Positions 9,117 to 19,235 of a DNA stretch of 64,000 nucleotides are shown here, piece after piece (the stretch's first letter is position 1; each line of letters opens with the position of its first letter). The stretch is from contig NZ_QEPQ01000003.1 in assembly GCF_003252795.1 (NCBI RefSeq), forward strand, positions 372,001 through 436,000, given 5' to 3'. Under the pieces are notes generated by a model. It saw only the letters and a list, made by a program, of their open reading frames with translations, ran no database searches and was not told the DNA's origin. A program made the position numbers and the translations under genes. Source of the stretch: Haemophilus parainfluenzae (GTDB lineage: Bacteria; Pseudomonadota; Gammaproteobacteria; Enterobacterales; Pasteurellaceae).

Positions 9117-10211
9117 TTAATCTTCACCCCATACTTCTTTGGCGATTTCTTCAACGTAACGGACTTTTGCCCATTGCTGTGCTTCCGTCATGATATTCCC
9201 TTCTTCTGTTGATGCAAAACCACATTGTGGGCTTAAGCAAAGTTGCTCAAGTGGAACATATTTAGTCGCTTCTTCAATGCGAGCTTTAATAGCCGCTTTA
9301 TCTTCTAATTCAGGGAATTTTGAACTGATTAAGCCTAATACCACGCGGCCTTTGTGTGGGTTATTGGCAAAGTGTTTTAATGGCTCAAACCCACCAGAAC
9401 GTTCGTCATCATATTCAAGGAAATAGCCATCGTATTGGGTTTGACCGAATAACGCATCCGCAATAGGATCATATGCGCCAGTTAATAAATAGGTTGAACG
9501 GAAATTGCCACGACAAACATGCGTTGTGATAACCATATCTGCTGGTTTAGCGGCTAATACAACTTGAATATTTTCAAGGGCTTGCGCTTTATCTGCTTCA
9601 AATTCTGGTTTTAAGTGATTATTACAGAGTGAACCCCAATACACATCATCAAATTGTAAATAACGGCAACCCGCATCGTAGAAAGCTTTGATCGCATCTT
9701 TATAAGCTTGTTGAACATCTTTGGCAAATTCTGCACGCGTCGCATAAACTCCTGTATCCCATTGAATTGGATACATTAATTGATTCGGACTTGGAATGGT
9801 ATATTTTACGATGCCACGATCCCCAACAATGTCTTTTAATTTTTTGAAATGTTCGATAAATGGATGGTTTGGATTCCAAGATACTTTACCGCAGCAGCGA
9901 GTATTGTAAGGTTTGGTTTCCACACCATTAAATTTATAACCATGTTCAGGGTGATAACCTTCGATGCCATTTAAGTTTTCTAAGAAATCAATATGCCAAA
10001 ATGCACGGCGATATTCTCCATCCGTGATGACTTGAATACCTGCATCTAACTGAGCTTGTACTAATTTTGCAATTTCTTGATCTTCAACTTCTGTTAATTG
10101 TTCACGCGAAAGTTCACCTGCTGCAAATTTTGCACGGGCTTCTTTTAAAGGTTGAGAACGCAAGTATGAGCCCACAGTATCAGCGTGAAAGGGAAGTGTT
10201 TTTGATGTCAT
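9117..10211 (-). CDS. Cobalamin-independent methionine synthase family protein (core-MetE / YxjG type)
   Basis: A 364-residue single-domain relative of the C-terminal half of MetE. The N terminus FHADTVGSYLRSQPLKEAR and the body FDDVYWGSL are typical. Zinc ligands can be placed in THVCRGNF (His and Cys) and in SPQCGFAST (Cys). These proteins transfer a methyl group to homocysteine; the short forms lack the N-terminal domain of full MetE and the methyl donor differs between subfamilies, so the donor here is open. It is monocistronic with its own terminator. I see no MetJ-type box upstream. Confidence 0.82.
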   Translation of the reverse strand: MTSKTLPFHADTVGSYLRSQPLKEARAKFAAGELSREQLTEVEDQEIAKLVQAQLDAGIQVITDGEYRRAFWHIDFLENLNGIEGYHPEHGYKFNGVETKPYNTRCCGKVSWNPNHPFIEHFKKLKDIVGDRGIVKYTIPSPNQLMYPIQWDTGVYATRAEFAKDVQQAYKDAIKAFYDAGCRYLQFDDVYWGSLCNNHLKPEFEADKAQALENIQVVLAAKPADMVITTHVCRGNFRSTYLLTGAYDPIADALFGQTQYDGYFLEYDDERSGGFEPLKHFANNPHKGRVVLGLISSKFPELEDKAAIKARIEEATKYVPLEQLCLSPQCGFASTEEGNIMTEAQQWAKVRYVEEIAKEVWGED

Positions 10212-10320
10212 GTTTATATCCTTCTTTTCATTTTAGTATGATGATTTTAACGTAAGGATATTTCATGATCAAAGTAATGATTTTTCCATTCATGATGAAA
10301 ATAATTAATGCAGAGAAAGA

Positions 10321-11523
10321 TTAGCTTTCAGCAATCCCCATTGCACAAACGGCAGCAGAACTCCATGCCCATTGAAAATTATAGCCACCTAACCAACCAA
10401 CGACATCGAGCACTTCACCGATAAAATAGAGACCTTTAATCTTTGTGGCTTCCATGGTTTTAGATGAAATCTCATGGGTATCAACACCGCCCATTGTGAC
10501 TTCAGCTGTGCGGTAGCCCTCAGTGCCATTAGGAATGAATTGCCAATTGTGGATTAAATTCTCTAGATTTTCTAACCGTACTTTACTTAAATTTGCAATC
10601 ACTTCATCTTGAATCAAGCCTTGTTCTAACCAAAGTTCGACTAATTTCTTCGGCAATAAGCGACTTAATACGGTTTTTAGCTGCAATTTTGGCGAAGATT
10701 GACGCATTTCATCCAGGTGATGACGAATATTGTTATAAGGCAATAAATCCAAATGAATGCTTTCACCCGGTTGCCAATAATTGGAGATCTGTAAAATAGC
10801 AGGACCAGATAAACCGCGATGGGTGAATAGCATTTGATGAGTAAAGGTTTTGTTTTGATTTGTAGCCGCCACATCTAATGAAACACCAGAGATAGCTGCA
10901 TAGAATTTTTCACTTTCTCGCCACGTGAATGGCACAAGACTTGCTCGCGGAGGAATCACATTTAATCCAAATTGTTCTGCAATTTGATAGCCAAAAGGCG
11001 AAGCGCCTAAGCCAGGCATGGAGAGCCCACCTGTGGCGATAATTAAATTCTGGCATTGCCATTCAACCGCATTTACCTTTAATTTGAACCGCACTTTAGG
11101 ATTGTTTTCAACGACTTCAACATCACTGACTTCGCTACGTAATTGAATGCTAACACCATATTTGTTACATTCCGTTCCGAGCATCTTCACGATATCTTCT
11201 GCGCCGTTATCACAAAATAACTGACCTAATTCTTTTTCGTGGTAAGGAATGCCGTATTCAGCGACTAAAGCAATAAAATCCCATTGTGTATAACGTTTTA
11301 GGGCAGATTTGACGAAATGCTTGTTTTGACTGATATAACGGTCTGGACTGATTTCCATATTGGTGAAATTACAGAATCCGCCACCAGACATTAAAATTTT
11401 TCTGCCAATTTTCTTACCGTTATCAAAAATAGTGGCTGGTTTTCCCAGTTTACCTAACTGTGCGGCACAAAATAAGCCGGCAGCACCGGCTCCAATGATG
11501 ATATTTTCTGAATAATGAGACAT
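10321..11523 (-). CDS. FAD-dependent flavoprotein of the YhiN/HI0933 family
   Basis: A 400-residue protein with an N-terminal dinucleotide-binding fold (IIGAGAAGLFCAAQLG), the family block GRKILMSGGGFCNFTN near residues 40-55, and the C-terminal GEVLDVVGWLGGYNFQWAW. These match the family whose H. influenzae member is HI0933; FAD is bound but the substrate is unknown. It begins three bases after the NrfF-NrfG fusion gene ends, so it is co-transcribed with the nrf heme-ligation genes, as in H. influenzae. No terminator is obvious after it. Confidence 0.87.
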   Translation of the reverse strand: MSHYSENIIIGAGAAGLFCAAQLGKLGKPATIFDNGKKIGRKILMSGGGFCNFTNMEISPDRYISQNKHFVKSALKRYTQWDFIALVAEYGIPYHEKELGQLFCDNGAEDIVKMLGTECNKYGVSIQLRSEVSDVEVVENNPKVRFKLKVNAVEWQCQNLIIATGGLSMPGLGASPFGYQIAEQFGLNVIPPRASLVPFTWRESEKFYAAISGVSLDVAATNQNKTFTHQMLFTHRGLSGPAILQISNYWQPGESIHLDLLPYNNIRHHLDEMRQSSPKLQLKTVLSRLLPKKLVELWLEQGLIQDEVIANLSKVRLENLENLIHNWQFIPNGTEGYRTAEVTMGGVDTHEISSKTMEATKIKGLYFIGEVLDVVGWLGGYNFQWAWSSAAVCAMGIAES

Positions 11524-11526
11524 AGC

Positions 11527-12582
11527 TTATTGTGAGGTTTGTCCTTTTTCAAAATAGTCTATCATTTTGATTCGTTGGATGACAGTTCGGCGATCTACGG
11601 CAGCATTACCTGAATCTAATAATTGTTGCCAATAAGCTTTGGCTTTTTCAGCTTCATGATTTTTAAAAGCTTCGGTCGCCAATAAGGTCATTACCGATAT
11701 TTCATGTTTATCTTGTTTTAACGCTTCATCCATTATTTGCTGGATTTGTGGTGTGATGTTTTGACCGGCTTGATAATAAAGTGCGGTCGCTTTTAAGCCT
11801 AAAATAGCCGGGGTTGTGCCTGAAATTTTTTCTGCATTGCTATAGGCGATGAGCGCATGATCAAATTCATCATTTTGCATATAGGCGTCACCTAGCTGAG
11901 CCCAAAGCTCAGGGTTATTCACATCTTCTCGAATTTTATTTTGAATTTTGAGCACCATATCTTCTTTTTGATGCACCATTGATGTATCTGCTTTTTTATT
12001 GGCAAGCTCAACCATCTCTTTTTCGCCTTGTTGAACGCGCTCAAAACGATCAAGGGAGAAGTAATAACTTAAAGGAAGAATCAATAAGATTGCAAAGACC
12101 CAAATGGCGGATTTGGTTTCAAATTTGACCGCACTTTTTTCTTTTTTAGGCGCTGTATGAGGTTGATTTCCAAGTGGTTTAGGGGCGTCTTCTGATTTTT
12201 TAGTGGAAAACAAAATCAACGCAAAAGCACCAATTAATAGCAAAATAGGCAATAGCCAGAGTAGTGCGGTATTCCATTGGAAAGGTGGCTTATAGTTCAC
12301 GAAATTACCAAAACGTGCAGTCATCGTATCAATAATTTGTTGGTTCGTTTTTCCTTCATCCACCATTTTATAGACTTCAATACGTAAGTCATAAGCAATC
12401 GGTGAATTGGACTCAACTAAATTCTGATTCTGACATTGTGGGCAGCGTAAGGATTTTGCCAGTTCAACAGCACGAGTACGATCGGCTTGGTTTTTAAACG
12501 CATAAGTATCCACCATTTCTGCGTGAGCAAAAAGGGCGAAAGTCAGTAGAAGTGCGGTCAGAAATCGGGTTAATTTTTTCAT
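11527..12582 (-). CDS. NrfF/CcmH-NrfG/CcmI fusion, heme ligation factor
   Basis: A 351-residue two-part protein. Residues 1-21 are a signal peptide; the CcmH/NrfF domain follows with the redox motif LRCPQCQNQNL (about 46-56). A transmembrane segment at about 106-126 and a second at about 160-175 precede a periplasmic TPR domain (about 205-330, with WAQLGDAYMQNDEFDHAL). In E. coli these are separate NrfF and NrfG proteins that work with NrfE to attach heme to the special lysine-ligated site of NrfA. Here they are one chain behind nrfE and the DsbE-like gene. A general CcmH-CcmI role is an alternative. Confidence 0.85.
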   Translation of the reverse strand: MKKLTRFLTALLLTFALFAHAEMVDTYAFKNQADRTRAVELAKSLRCPQCQNQNLVESNSPIAYDLRIEVYKMVDEGKTNQQIIDTMTARFGNFVNYKPPFQWNTALLWLLPILLLIGAFALILFSTKKSEDAPKPLGNQPHTAPKKEKSAVKFETKSAIWVFAILLILPLSYYFSLDRFERVQQGEKEMVELANKKADTSMVHQKEDMVLKIQNKIREDVNNPELWAQLGDAYMQNDEFDHALIAYSNAEKISGTTPAILGLKATALYYQAGQNITPQIQQIMDEALKQDKHEISVMTLLATEAFKNHEAEKAKAYWQQLLDSGNAAVDRRTVIQRIKMIDYFEKGQTSQ

Positions 12583-12583
12583 T

Positions 12584-13114
12584 TTACTTTTTAGTTAATT
12601 CATCAAGTTTTGGTTTGATCTCATTGAGCCACGTTTCTCTATCCATATAGCCAGAATGACGATAACGGATCATGCCGTGTTCATCGACAATATAGGTCTC
12701 AGGTGCACCATCTACGCCTAATTGCATTGCAAATTCACCACGACTATCGTCAATAGTGAGTATAAATGGATTGCCCATGCGTTCTAGCATCGCAATGCCA
12801 TTTTGAGGTTTGTCACGATAGTCGATTCCAACAATGGGCACTTCTTTTGAAATTTCCATCAAAAGAGGGTGTTCCTGTTGGCAATAGCCACACCAACTTC
12901 CCCATACATTAAGCAGGAAAGGTTTCTTTGGGAAATCTCTTGGGCTGACGATTTGACTCGGTTCAAGTAGATTTGCTTGATAGAATTCCGGCACTGGCTT
13001 ATTAATGAGTGCAGAGGCAATTTGTTTTGGATCTTTGTGTAAGCCAACAAAAAGCAGTAAGCAAACGCTCAATAATAAAATCAGTGGTAAAAACAAAATA
13101 AACTTTTTATTCAT
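12584..13114 (-). CDS. DsbE/NrfX-type periplasmic thioredoxin
   Basis: A 176-residue protein anchored by an N-terminal hydrophobic segment (residues 5-24), with a thioredoxin fold and redox motif [15 protein letters not shown]. DsbE/CcmG proteins keep apocytochrome cysteines reduced for heme attachment. It overlaps nrfE by 8 bases and precedes the NrfFG fusion, so I infer service to the NrfA heme-ligation complex. The cis-Pro region reads [13 protein letters not shown], as in CcmG. Confidence 0.88.
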   Translation of the reverse strand: MNKKFILFLPLILLLSVCLLLFVGLHKDPKQIASALINKPVPEFYQANLLEPSQIVSPRDFPKKPFLLNVWGSWCGYCQQEHPLLMEISKEVPIVGIDYRDKPQNGIAMLERMGNPFILTIDDSRGEFAMQLGVDGAPETYIVDEHGMIRYRHSGYMDRETWLNEIKPKLDELTKK

Positions 13115-15011
13115 CGCGTTTTCTCTTCAAATTGATGGCAGAACATAATGCGCCAAGTGCCATTAAAATGCCTCCGAGCCATAACCAGCGAATAAGTGGT
13201 TTGTAATGTAAGCGGAACGTGAATTCACCTTTGCCCAAGTTATCACCCATCACAATATATAAATCGCCCCAAAAGCCTGCATCTAAGCCCACTTCACTCA
13301 TGGTCATGGTGCGAACATCATAATAACGGCGCTCCGGTACAATTTCAGCATAAGGTTTACCTTGTTTTGACACGTTAAAGAAAGCGACTTCGGCGGTAAA
13401 GTTAGGTCCGATTTCATTGGAAAAACGATCGTAGTGGAATTCAAATTGACCTAATTGTTGGCTTTGTTGTGGCGCAAGTCTAACACCTAACTCACTGCCA
13501 AAGTAACTACTCATCACGGCGCCCATTGTGGCAATCGCCACGCCACAGTGGGCGAGAATCATCCCGAAATAGGCAAGTCTTACTTTTACCCAATTTTGCC
13601 ATAAGGTGACGAATAATACCCAAATAGCAAGGGTGAGTAATACATAAGCGAAGAAATGGAAACGTAATGCGCCATCATTTTGCAGCGCATTCCAAATCAT
13701 GCCATAAGCCATCACTGCAGCGGGAATAAGTAATAACAGACGTTTGAGAAAGCGTTTTTTGTCTGATTTAAACCAGTTTAAGCAAAGTGTAGCCGCCATC
13801 GCAAAAAGCACTAAAGTGAGTAATGGCAAGAAAATGCTATTAAAGTAAGGCGCCCCCACAGAAATACTTCCCCAATTCATGGCCTGGAATAGCATTGGAT
13901 AGAAAGTGCCTAAGAATGTGCTGACAGTTGCCACGGTCAATACGATATTTAAGCCTAAAATTGCCCCTGTTTTAGAAATAAGCGGAAATTTGACCGCTCT
14001 TTCATTGGTATTTGTGCGTAGGGCAAATAAGCTCAGCGAACCAACAGTTAGTAAGAAGAAAATGAGTAATAACACATAACCACGGGAGCTATCTAAAGCA
14101 AAGGCGTGAACGGAGGTTAATGCACCTGAACGAACAATAAAGGTACCTAATACACTGAATGCAAAAGCGAGTAGGGAAAAGAGTGTTGTCCAATAGCTAA
14201 ACATGCCTTGTTTTTCCGTCACCATCAAGCTGTGTAGCAGTGCGAGTCCCAATAACCATGGCATAAGTGAGGCGTTTTCTACTGGGTCCCAGAACCACCA
14301 GCCACCCCAGCCTAATTCGTAATATGCCCACCAGGCACCGAGTACGATCCCTAAGGTTAAGAATAACCAAGAAACGAGCACCCAAGATCGCATAGCACGT
14401 GCGATAGCTTGTGTAGAACGATTAAAGATTAAGGCTGAAATAGACATGGAAAAGTTAACGGCAAAGCCCACATAACCCACATATAACAGTGGTGGATGGA
14501 AAATTAAGCCAATATCTTGCAGCATTGGATTGAGATCTCGTCCTTCCGAAGGGGCAGGAAACGCACGTCCAAATGGATTGGAGTAGAACAAAATAAAAAT
14601 AGCAAACCCAAGACAAATTAAGCCAAGTAAAGAAAGGGTTTGTGCAGAAAAAGTGCGGTCATTTTTGCGAGAGAAAAAGGCAAAAGCCACCAACCAAAGA
14701 CTTAATGTGAAAAGCCAAAATAAAATAGAGCCTTCATGTCCGCCCCAAGTGGCGGCGACTTTAAAGAATGTTGGTAATTGGGAATTAGAATGTGCTGCCA
14801 CGTATTCCAATGTGAAATCATCGGTTGCAAAAGAGTAGGCAAGAATACCGATTGAAACGCTCGTAAAAATACCGAAGCAATAACTTAATCCCCAAGCCGT
14901 GTTGGTGAGAGAGGGTTTATTTCGCCAAATACCAATTTGCGGCACGATAGAAAGTAAGAGCGCCGCGGTGGTAGCAAAGAGTAATGAGAGAAATCCGAGT
15001 TCGGGAAGCAT
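13107..15011 (-). CDS. nrfE: Heme lyase NrfE (CcmF family)
   Basis: A 634-residue polytopic protein with the tryptophan-rich heme-binding segment [18 protein letters not shown] and the upstream [11 protein letters not shown], both hallmarks of CcmF/NrfE. In E. coli NrfE with NrfF and NrfG ligates heme to the CWSCK motif of NrfA. Adjacency to nrfABCD and the NrfFG fusion supports NrfE over the general CcmF. It is separated from nrfD by a terminator, so it probably has its own promoter in 15012-15110; TAAAAT on the minus strand is a candidate -10, without a clear -35. Confidence 0.88.
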   Translation of the reverse strand: MLPELGFLSLLFATTAALLLSIVPQIGIWRNKPSLTNTAWGLSYCFGIFTSVSIGILAYSFATDDFTLEYVAAHSNSQLPTFFKVAATWGGHEGSILFWLFTLSLWLVAFAFFSRKNDRTFSAQTLSLLGLICLGFAIFILFYSNPFGRAFPAPSEGRDLNPMLQDIGLIFHPPLLYVGYVGFAVNFSMSISALIFNRSTQAIARAMRSWVLVSWLFLTLGIVLGAWWAYYELGWGGWWFWDPVENASLMPWLLGLALLHSLMVTEKQGMFSYWTTLFSLLAFAFSVLGTFIVRSGALTSVHAFALDSSRGYVLLLIFFLLTVGSLSLFALRTNTNERAVKFPLISKTGAILGLNIVLTVATVSTFLGTFYPMLFQAMNWGSISVGAPYFNSIFLPLLTLVLFAMAATLCLNWFKSDKKRFLKRLLLLIPAAVMAYGMIWNALQNDGALRFHFFAYVLLTLAIWVLFVTLWQNWVKVRLAYFGMILAHCGVAIATMGAVMSSYFGSELGVRLAPQQSQQLGQFEFHYDRFSNEIGPNFTAEVAFFNVSKQGKPYAEIVPERRYYDVRTMTMSEVGLDAGFWGDLYIVMGDNLGKGEFTFRLHYKPLIRWLWLGGILMALGALCSAINLKRKRDE

Positions 15012-15113
15012 AGTATTCTTCAGTATTAAAGGTTGTATTTTACAAAATAAGGTTGATTTTAAGCATGAAAAAACATACGTAAAATTAACTGCACTTTAGT
15101 CTTCTAAATAAAC

Positions 15114-15138
15114 AAAAGGCGTATTGTATACGCCTTTT
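15114..15138 (-). terminator. Terminator of nrfABCD
   Basis: AAAAGGCGTA, five-base loop, TACGCCTTTT just beyond the nrfD stop; on the minus strand the stem is followed by TTTTGTTTATTT. It splits nrfABCD from nrfE. Confidence 0.85.
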
Positions 15139-15159
15139 GATTAAATAAGAAATTTATCC

Positions 15160-16125
15160 TTACGCAACGGTAAGTTGTCCTGCATACAAAATGAAGTAAC
15201 GTAAGCAGAGAACCCCGATTAAGTCGAAGATTGACACAAGGATAATAAAGTTCTTGTTGTATTTTAAGTTGTCTTTTACGGCAAGGTTGGCAAATAGTGG
15301 AATTAAGATACCAATTAAGAATACCCCAATCCAGAACACAGCGCCCCAGAAGCCGGAAAGTGCATTGTGTAATGCAACCACTTTCTGACCACCACCGAAG
15401 TGTAGACCAACAAAGAAACAGATTAATAAACCAAGTTCAGTCACCATAATTGGCACTTCAAATTTGTGAATGAAGTGTGACTCATGGCTATCACCTTTTA
15501 ATTTACCTGCAATGAGGATAAATAAGAAGGTTGCAGCGATACCTGAAGAGGTACCTGAAGCCAAGAATAACGCTGGTAGAACAGGGTTATTTAACATTGG
15601 GTAACTGATCAATGCTGAAAGTAAGAAACCGGTATAAGCCCCTAGCACAGCGGCTAAGATGAAGAGAATAACTTCTACAGGACCAGTTAAACGTTCTAAT
15701 ACATTGATAATTTTACCGACAAAACCAAGTTTTGGCATAAAACGTTGGATAAACGCCATGATATCTTCTTTGAAGATAACCGCACACCAACATACCAAGA
15801 ACAGCATATAAACTTGGAATAACATTACCCCCATAGACATTACAGAGTTGAATTGATAGTTAAACATCAATTTCCAGAATGTCCAAGGACGTGCCAAGTG
15901 GAAAATTAATAGGGTTAAACCAATTAATGTTGGCACAGAACCTAAAACGGCGGCTGCTCTGATAATCCAGTTTTTGCTAGGATTTTCTAATTTGTGACTA
16001 CGTTTATAAGCAATCGCTAATTGTACCGCACCGGAAGAAATACCAAGTAAGAACAAATAGATAGCGATTGTTGAATCCCACACCAAATTAGGTGTGTGAA
16101 ACGGAACAGGATAATCTAATGTCAT
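15160..16125 (-). CDS. nrfD: Nitrite reductase quinol dehydrogenase membrane subunit NrfD
   Basis: A 321-residue integral membrane protein of the NrfD/PsrC family with about eight hydrophobic helices, beginning FHTPNLVWDSTIAIYLFL. It oxidises menaquinol at the inner membrane and passes electrons to NrfC. The family residues ASGTSSGIAATFLF and LHFGGGQKVVAL are present. Its start overlaps the nrfC stop by four bases (ATGA type), implying translational coupling. Confidence 0.94.
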   Translation of the reverse strand: MTLDYPVPFHTPNLVWDSTIAIYLFLLGISSGAVQLAIAYKRSHKLENPSKNWIIRAAAVLGSVPTLIGLTLLIFHLARPWTFWKLMFNYQFNSVMSMGVMLFQVYMLFLVCWCAVIFKEDIMAFIQRFMPKLGFVGKIINVLERLTGPVEVILFILAAVLGAYTGFLLSALISYPMLNNPVLPALFLASGTSSGIAATFLFILIAGKLKGDSHESHFIHKFEVPIMVTELGLLICFFVGLHFGGGQKVVALHNALSGFWGAVFWIGVFLIGILIPLFANLAVKDNLKYNKNFIILVSIFDLIGVLCLRYFILYAGQLTVA

Positions 16126-16799
16126 CTTCTTGGCTCCCCGTGTTGGAATGGAATATGGTAAAGATTTGGTTGAGTACCTAATTCCACTTTAGTGCGATAA
16201 ACCGGATTTTCTTTCACTTTGCGGGAAACTGCACTGCTTGGATCATTCATATCGCCAAAGGTTAATGCTTTGGTTGGACAAGCTTCTACACAAGCAGGTT
16301 GTTTGCCAGCTGCTAAGTTTGTATCGCGACAGAAGTTACATTTATCCGCAGTACGGTGTACTGGGTGAATGAAACGTACGCGGTAAGGACAAACTGCAAC
16401 ACAGTATTGGCAACCTACACAAAGATCTTTATGCACATCGACGATACCTGTTTCAGGATCAATAAATGATGCACCGGTTGGACAAACTGCCACGCAAGGG
16501 GCGTTTGTACAGTGTTGGCAAGATTGACGGAAAAACTCGTATTCTTGATTTGGGAATTCACCGTAAGGTTCACTACGGAGAATTTCCAAACGTGAAACGC
16601 CTTCAGGAACGTGGTTTGTTTCACGACAAGCATCCATACAAGCAGTACAGCCGATACAAGCTGTTTCGTCGTGTACCATTGCATAGCGTTTCGGTTTATC
16701 CGCCTTTTCCTCTTTCGCTAAAGAGGTAACTGATGTCCCCGTCATAAGGATTAATGCCCCCATGCCGGAAACAAAGTTTCGGCGTGAACAAGCTGTCAT
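16122..16799 (-). CDS. nrfC: Nitrite reductase iron-sulfur protein NrfC
   Basis: A 225-residue ferredoxin-like electron carrier. The N terminus SRRNFVSGMGALILMTG is a twin-arginine type signal. Four cysteine clusters for [4Fe-4S] centres are visible: CIGCTACMDAC, CQHCTNAPCVAVC, CVGCQYCVAVC and CNFCRDTN...CVEAC. It takes electrons from NrfD and hands them to the pentaheme NrfB. It starts on the last base of the nrfB stop. Confidence 0.95.
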   Translation of the reverse strand: MTACSRRNFVSGMGALILMTGTSVTSLAKEEKADKPKRYAMVHDETACIGCTACMDACRETNHVPEGVSRLEILRSEPYGEFPNQEYEFFRQSCQHCTNAPCVAVCPTGASFIDPETGIVDVHKDLCVGCQYCVAVCPYRVRFIHPVHRTADKCNFCRDTNLAAGKQPACVEACPTKALTFGDMNDPSSAVSRKVKENPVYRTKVELGTQPNLYHIPFQHGEPRR

Positions 16800-17464
16800 T
16801 ATTTATCCTTTTGTTCGGTTGATTGCGTTTGTGATTGTGCGTCTTTTGCCGCTTTGCGTTTTTGTTGTTCGCCGTGGCAATCTACACAAAGTTTCACACG
16901 ATTTTTCGGTTGAATACCTTTCATCGCATCATCTTTCGGGTGTAATGTGTGGCAGCTTGCACAAGGCAATTTCATTGCGTGAACATCGTGCGCCCAAAGT
17001 TTTTCACGAAGTTTTGCTGGTTGGTGACAAGCAAAACAAACTTGGTTTTGTTCTTGCGCGGTATACATTGGTTTTTTATCACCAAAGATATCGCCATCAA
17101 AACGCATCACATCTTTTGCACCACGACGGTGATCTTCCGAAATATTACCGTGACAGTTTACACAGTTAATCGGTTTACCTGTGTTAGGGCTTTTTTGATT
17201 TAAGTGTGCGCCGTGGAATTTACCAAAGTGTAATTCACCACCAGATTGATCTAAAGTTTGGTTTTTATCAACTTGGTCAAATTTGTGACATTTTGCACAA
17301 TATTGGTTTGGATCACGTTGGTTATCCATTTGTGGCTCGTAAGTGAGTTGAGAGGCAGGTGTTTTTGCCATCTCTTCCGCACTTGCAGCCATTGGCATTG
17401 CCGCAAGCATTGCAAGCAATGCAAGGGATTTTGCCGATTTGCTGATTAAAGAAGTTAAATTCAT
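16799..17464 (-). CDS. nrfB: Pentaheme cytochrome c NrfB
   Basis: A 221-residue periplasmic cytochrome with a signal peptide ending in ASA (about residue 29) and five CXXCH heme sites: CAKCH, CVNCH, CFACH, CASCH and CVDCH, the number expected for NrfB. It shuttles electrons from NrfC to NrfA. The C terminus is a polar, Lys/Gln-rich tail. A gap with an inverted uptake-sequence pair separates it from nrfA. Confidence 0.94.
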   Translation of the reverse strand: MNLTSLISKSAKSLALLAMLAAMPMAASAEEMAKTPASQLTYEPQMDNQRDPNQYCAKCHKFDQVDKNQTLDQSGGELHFGKFHGAHLNQKSPNTGKPINCVNCHGNISEDHRRGAKDVMRFDGDIFGDKKPMYTAQEQNQVCFACHQPAKLREKLWAHDVHAMKLPCASCHTLHPKDDAMKGIQPKNRVKLCVDCHGEQQKRKAAKDAQSQTQSTEQKDK

Positions 17465-17494
17465 TCTGATTACCTCAAATATATGGTTAAAAAT

Positions 17495-17528
17495 GACCGC
17501 ACTTCGACACTTTAGTTACAAAGTGCGG
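17495..17528 (-). terminator. Inverted uptake-sequence hairpin between nrfA and nrfB
   Basis: ACCGCACTT (17495-17503) and AAGTGCGGT (17520-17528) form an inverted pair that folds into a hairpin with a 16-base loop. In the minus (nrf) direction the stem is followed by CATTTTTAACC, a short T run. Since nrfB to nrfD lie downstream, I infer partial termination or mRNA stabilisation giving more NrfA than NrfBCD. Confidence 0.55.
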
Positions 17529-17536
17529 TTCTTTTT

Positions 17537-19069
17537 TTATTGTTTTGTTGCGGTATCTTCAGCTAATTTGCCATTGGCTTTCGCTTCTTTTACCCATTGA
17601 GGTACAACAGTTTCTAAGAATTCTTTTTTCGCTTGACGTTCTTTCTCGATATCAATACCCATTACTTTCCATGCTTTATCAGCTGTAGAAATATCTGGTA
17701 CTTCAACCGGAGTTTTCACGCCATGTTTAGTTAAGATTGCTGCAAGTTTAGCACGTGCATCCGCAGCTTTGTCGATACCAGAACCTAATACGCGAAGCAT
17801 TACATCAGGTGCGTGCATGTGACCACCGTGACTTGCTGCTGCGTAGTCCCAACGCCATTGAGCGTGACGGATATCCATTAAAGCAGGTTCCATTTCTTCT
17901 TTAGTTGCACCTGCATCCCATGCCGCTTTCGCTTCAAAGTGAGCACGAACAACTTGATCTTCTAAACGACCCATTACATCTTTCACTTCTTTTTTACGTG
18001 AAGCAACGATGTCTTTAAGTTTTTCTTTGCTTTGATCGTGACAGTTTGCACATGTGGTATCAAATGCATCGAATGGGTTTTGGATTTGGTGGTCGGTGTA
18101 AACTTTACCGTCTTTACCTTGTACTTTAGGCATGTGACAGTCGATACAAGTTACGCCGTTTTTACCGTGCATACCTAAAGACCAAATTTCAAAGTCAGGG
18201 TGTTGCGCTTTTAACATTGGTGCTTTAGAAAGAGAGTGAGTCCAGTCACTGAAGCCGATATCATCATAGTATTTTTCGATGTCATCAACAGTTTGACCGT
18301 TATCCCAAGGGAAGGTTACTTGTTTTAAGTCGCCCGCGAAGTAGTATTCAACATGACAGTTTGCACAGATTTCAGCACGTTTTTCAGTGCGAGCAGCTGT
18401 GTTAAAGCTTAAGTTAGCTTGTTCTTTACCTTCAGCTTTTGCTTTTGCTTGAAGTGCATTATTTAAGTGATCTAATGCACGAAGAACGTGTGGACGAGCA
18501 ATACGTAATGCAGGTTTGCCTTCAGCAAAGTCTTTAGAGGTCGTATCGTGACAGTCAGCACAACCGATCGAGTTGACAATTTCTGGTCCACCTTTAGCCC
18601 ATTTGGCACCAAAGTAACCATCTTCACCCCATTCTGCAATTAAACGAGGAACGTCTGGACCTTTACAAGTCCAACATGCCATTGGTTGAGGGCCATCATT
18701 TGCATTTTTGGGCGCACCAGTACGTAAAATATTACGTACATCTTCTACTGCATAAACGTGACCACGAGGTGCGTTATATTCTTTTGCGAAAGAATAGCCC
18801 CCCCATAACACGATTAAACGAGGATCTTGTTCATTAGCATAGATGATTTTGTCGCCTTTTTCAGTCGCTTTCCACGAATTGAATTGGCTAGGATATTTCT
18901 CAGCAAATTTTTCATTCACTGCTTCGATTTTTAAATTAGGGTTTGGTGCTTCCACAGGTTGTTCAACAGGCTTGTATACCATTTCAGCCATCGCTGAGTT
19001 ATACACACCTAAAGCTGCGAAAGAAGTGGCCAAAACAAGGCTTTTTCTCAATGCGTTCACGATAATCAC
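17537..19069 (-). CDS. nrfA: Periplasmic pentaheme nitrite reductase NrfA (cytochrome c552)
   Basis: Six-electron reduction of nitrite to ammonium in the periplasm. The 510-residue protein has a signal peptide (cleavage near AMA, residue 28), the active-site heme motif CWTCK at 132-136 and four CXXCH sites at 170-174, 235-239, 308-312 and 340-344. It heads the nrfABCD operon. The region above it carries NarP-like and FNR-like sites. A run of seven G (C on the plus strand, 18798-18804) falls in the codons for LWGGYS, a possible slippage site though the frame is intact here. Confidence 0.97.
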   Translation of the reverse strand: MIIVNALRKSLVLATSFAALGVYNSAMAEMVYKPVEQPVEAPNPNLKIEAVNEKFAEKYPSQFNSWKATEKGDKIIYANEQDPRLIVLWGGYSFAKEYNAPRGHVYAVEDVRNILRTGAPKNANDGPQPMACWTCKGPDVPRLIAEWGEDGYFGAKWAKGGPEIVNSIGCADCHDTTSKDFAEGKPALRIARPHVLRALDHLNNALQAKAKAEGKEQANLSFNTAARTEKRAEICANCHVEYYFAGDLKQVTFPWDNGQTVDDIEKYYDDIGFSDWTHSLSKAPMLKAQHPDFEIWSLGMHGKNGVTCIDCHMPKVQGKDGKVYTDHQIQNPFDAFDTTCANCHDQSKEKLKDIVASRKKEVKDVMGRLEDQVVRAHFEAKAAWDAGATKEEMEPALMDIRHAQWRWDYAAASHGGHMHAPDVMLRVLGSGIDKAADARAKLAAILTKHGVKTPVEVPDISTADKAWKVMGIDIEKERQAKKEFLETVVPQWVKEAKANGKLAEDTATKQ

Positions 19070-19206
19070 TCCATTAGGAAAGAATAAAAAACAATTTTAA
19101 ATGCAAACAATTCCTATTAAGCTTTTGAATTCACTCATAAAAATAGTTCAGTGCAAGCATAAGATACCAAAAAGTAGTAGTTTTTCTAAGGTTATCTTCC
19201 AAAAGT

Positions 19207-19220
19207 TTGAGGTTGATCAA
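19207..19220 (-). promoter_or_regulatory. FNR-like binding site upstream of nrfA
   Basis: TTGAG-GTTG-ATCAA matches the FNR consensus TTGAT-N4-ATCAA at 9 of 10 positions. Its centre (19213.5) is exactly 30 bases from the centre of the NarP-like site. In E. coli nrfA the FNR and NarL/P sites are about 33 bases apart. No clear -10 box could be assigned on the nrfA side. Confidence 0.7.
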
Positions 19221-19235
19221 ACTTTAAAATCAAAA

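Noticed and set aside
10212-10320. Riboswitch or MetR/MetJ site ahead of the MetE-like gene
   Set aside because: No recognisable SAM or cobalamin riboswitch core, no AGACGTCT box and no good TGAA-N5-TTCA; only AT-rich sequence.
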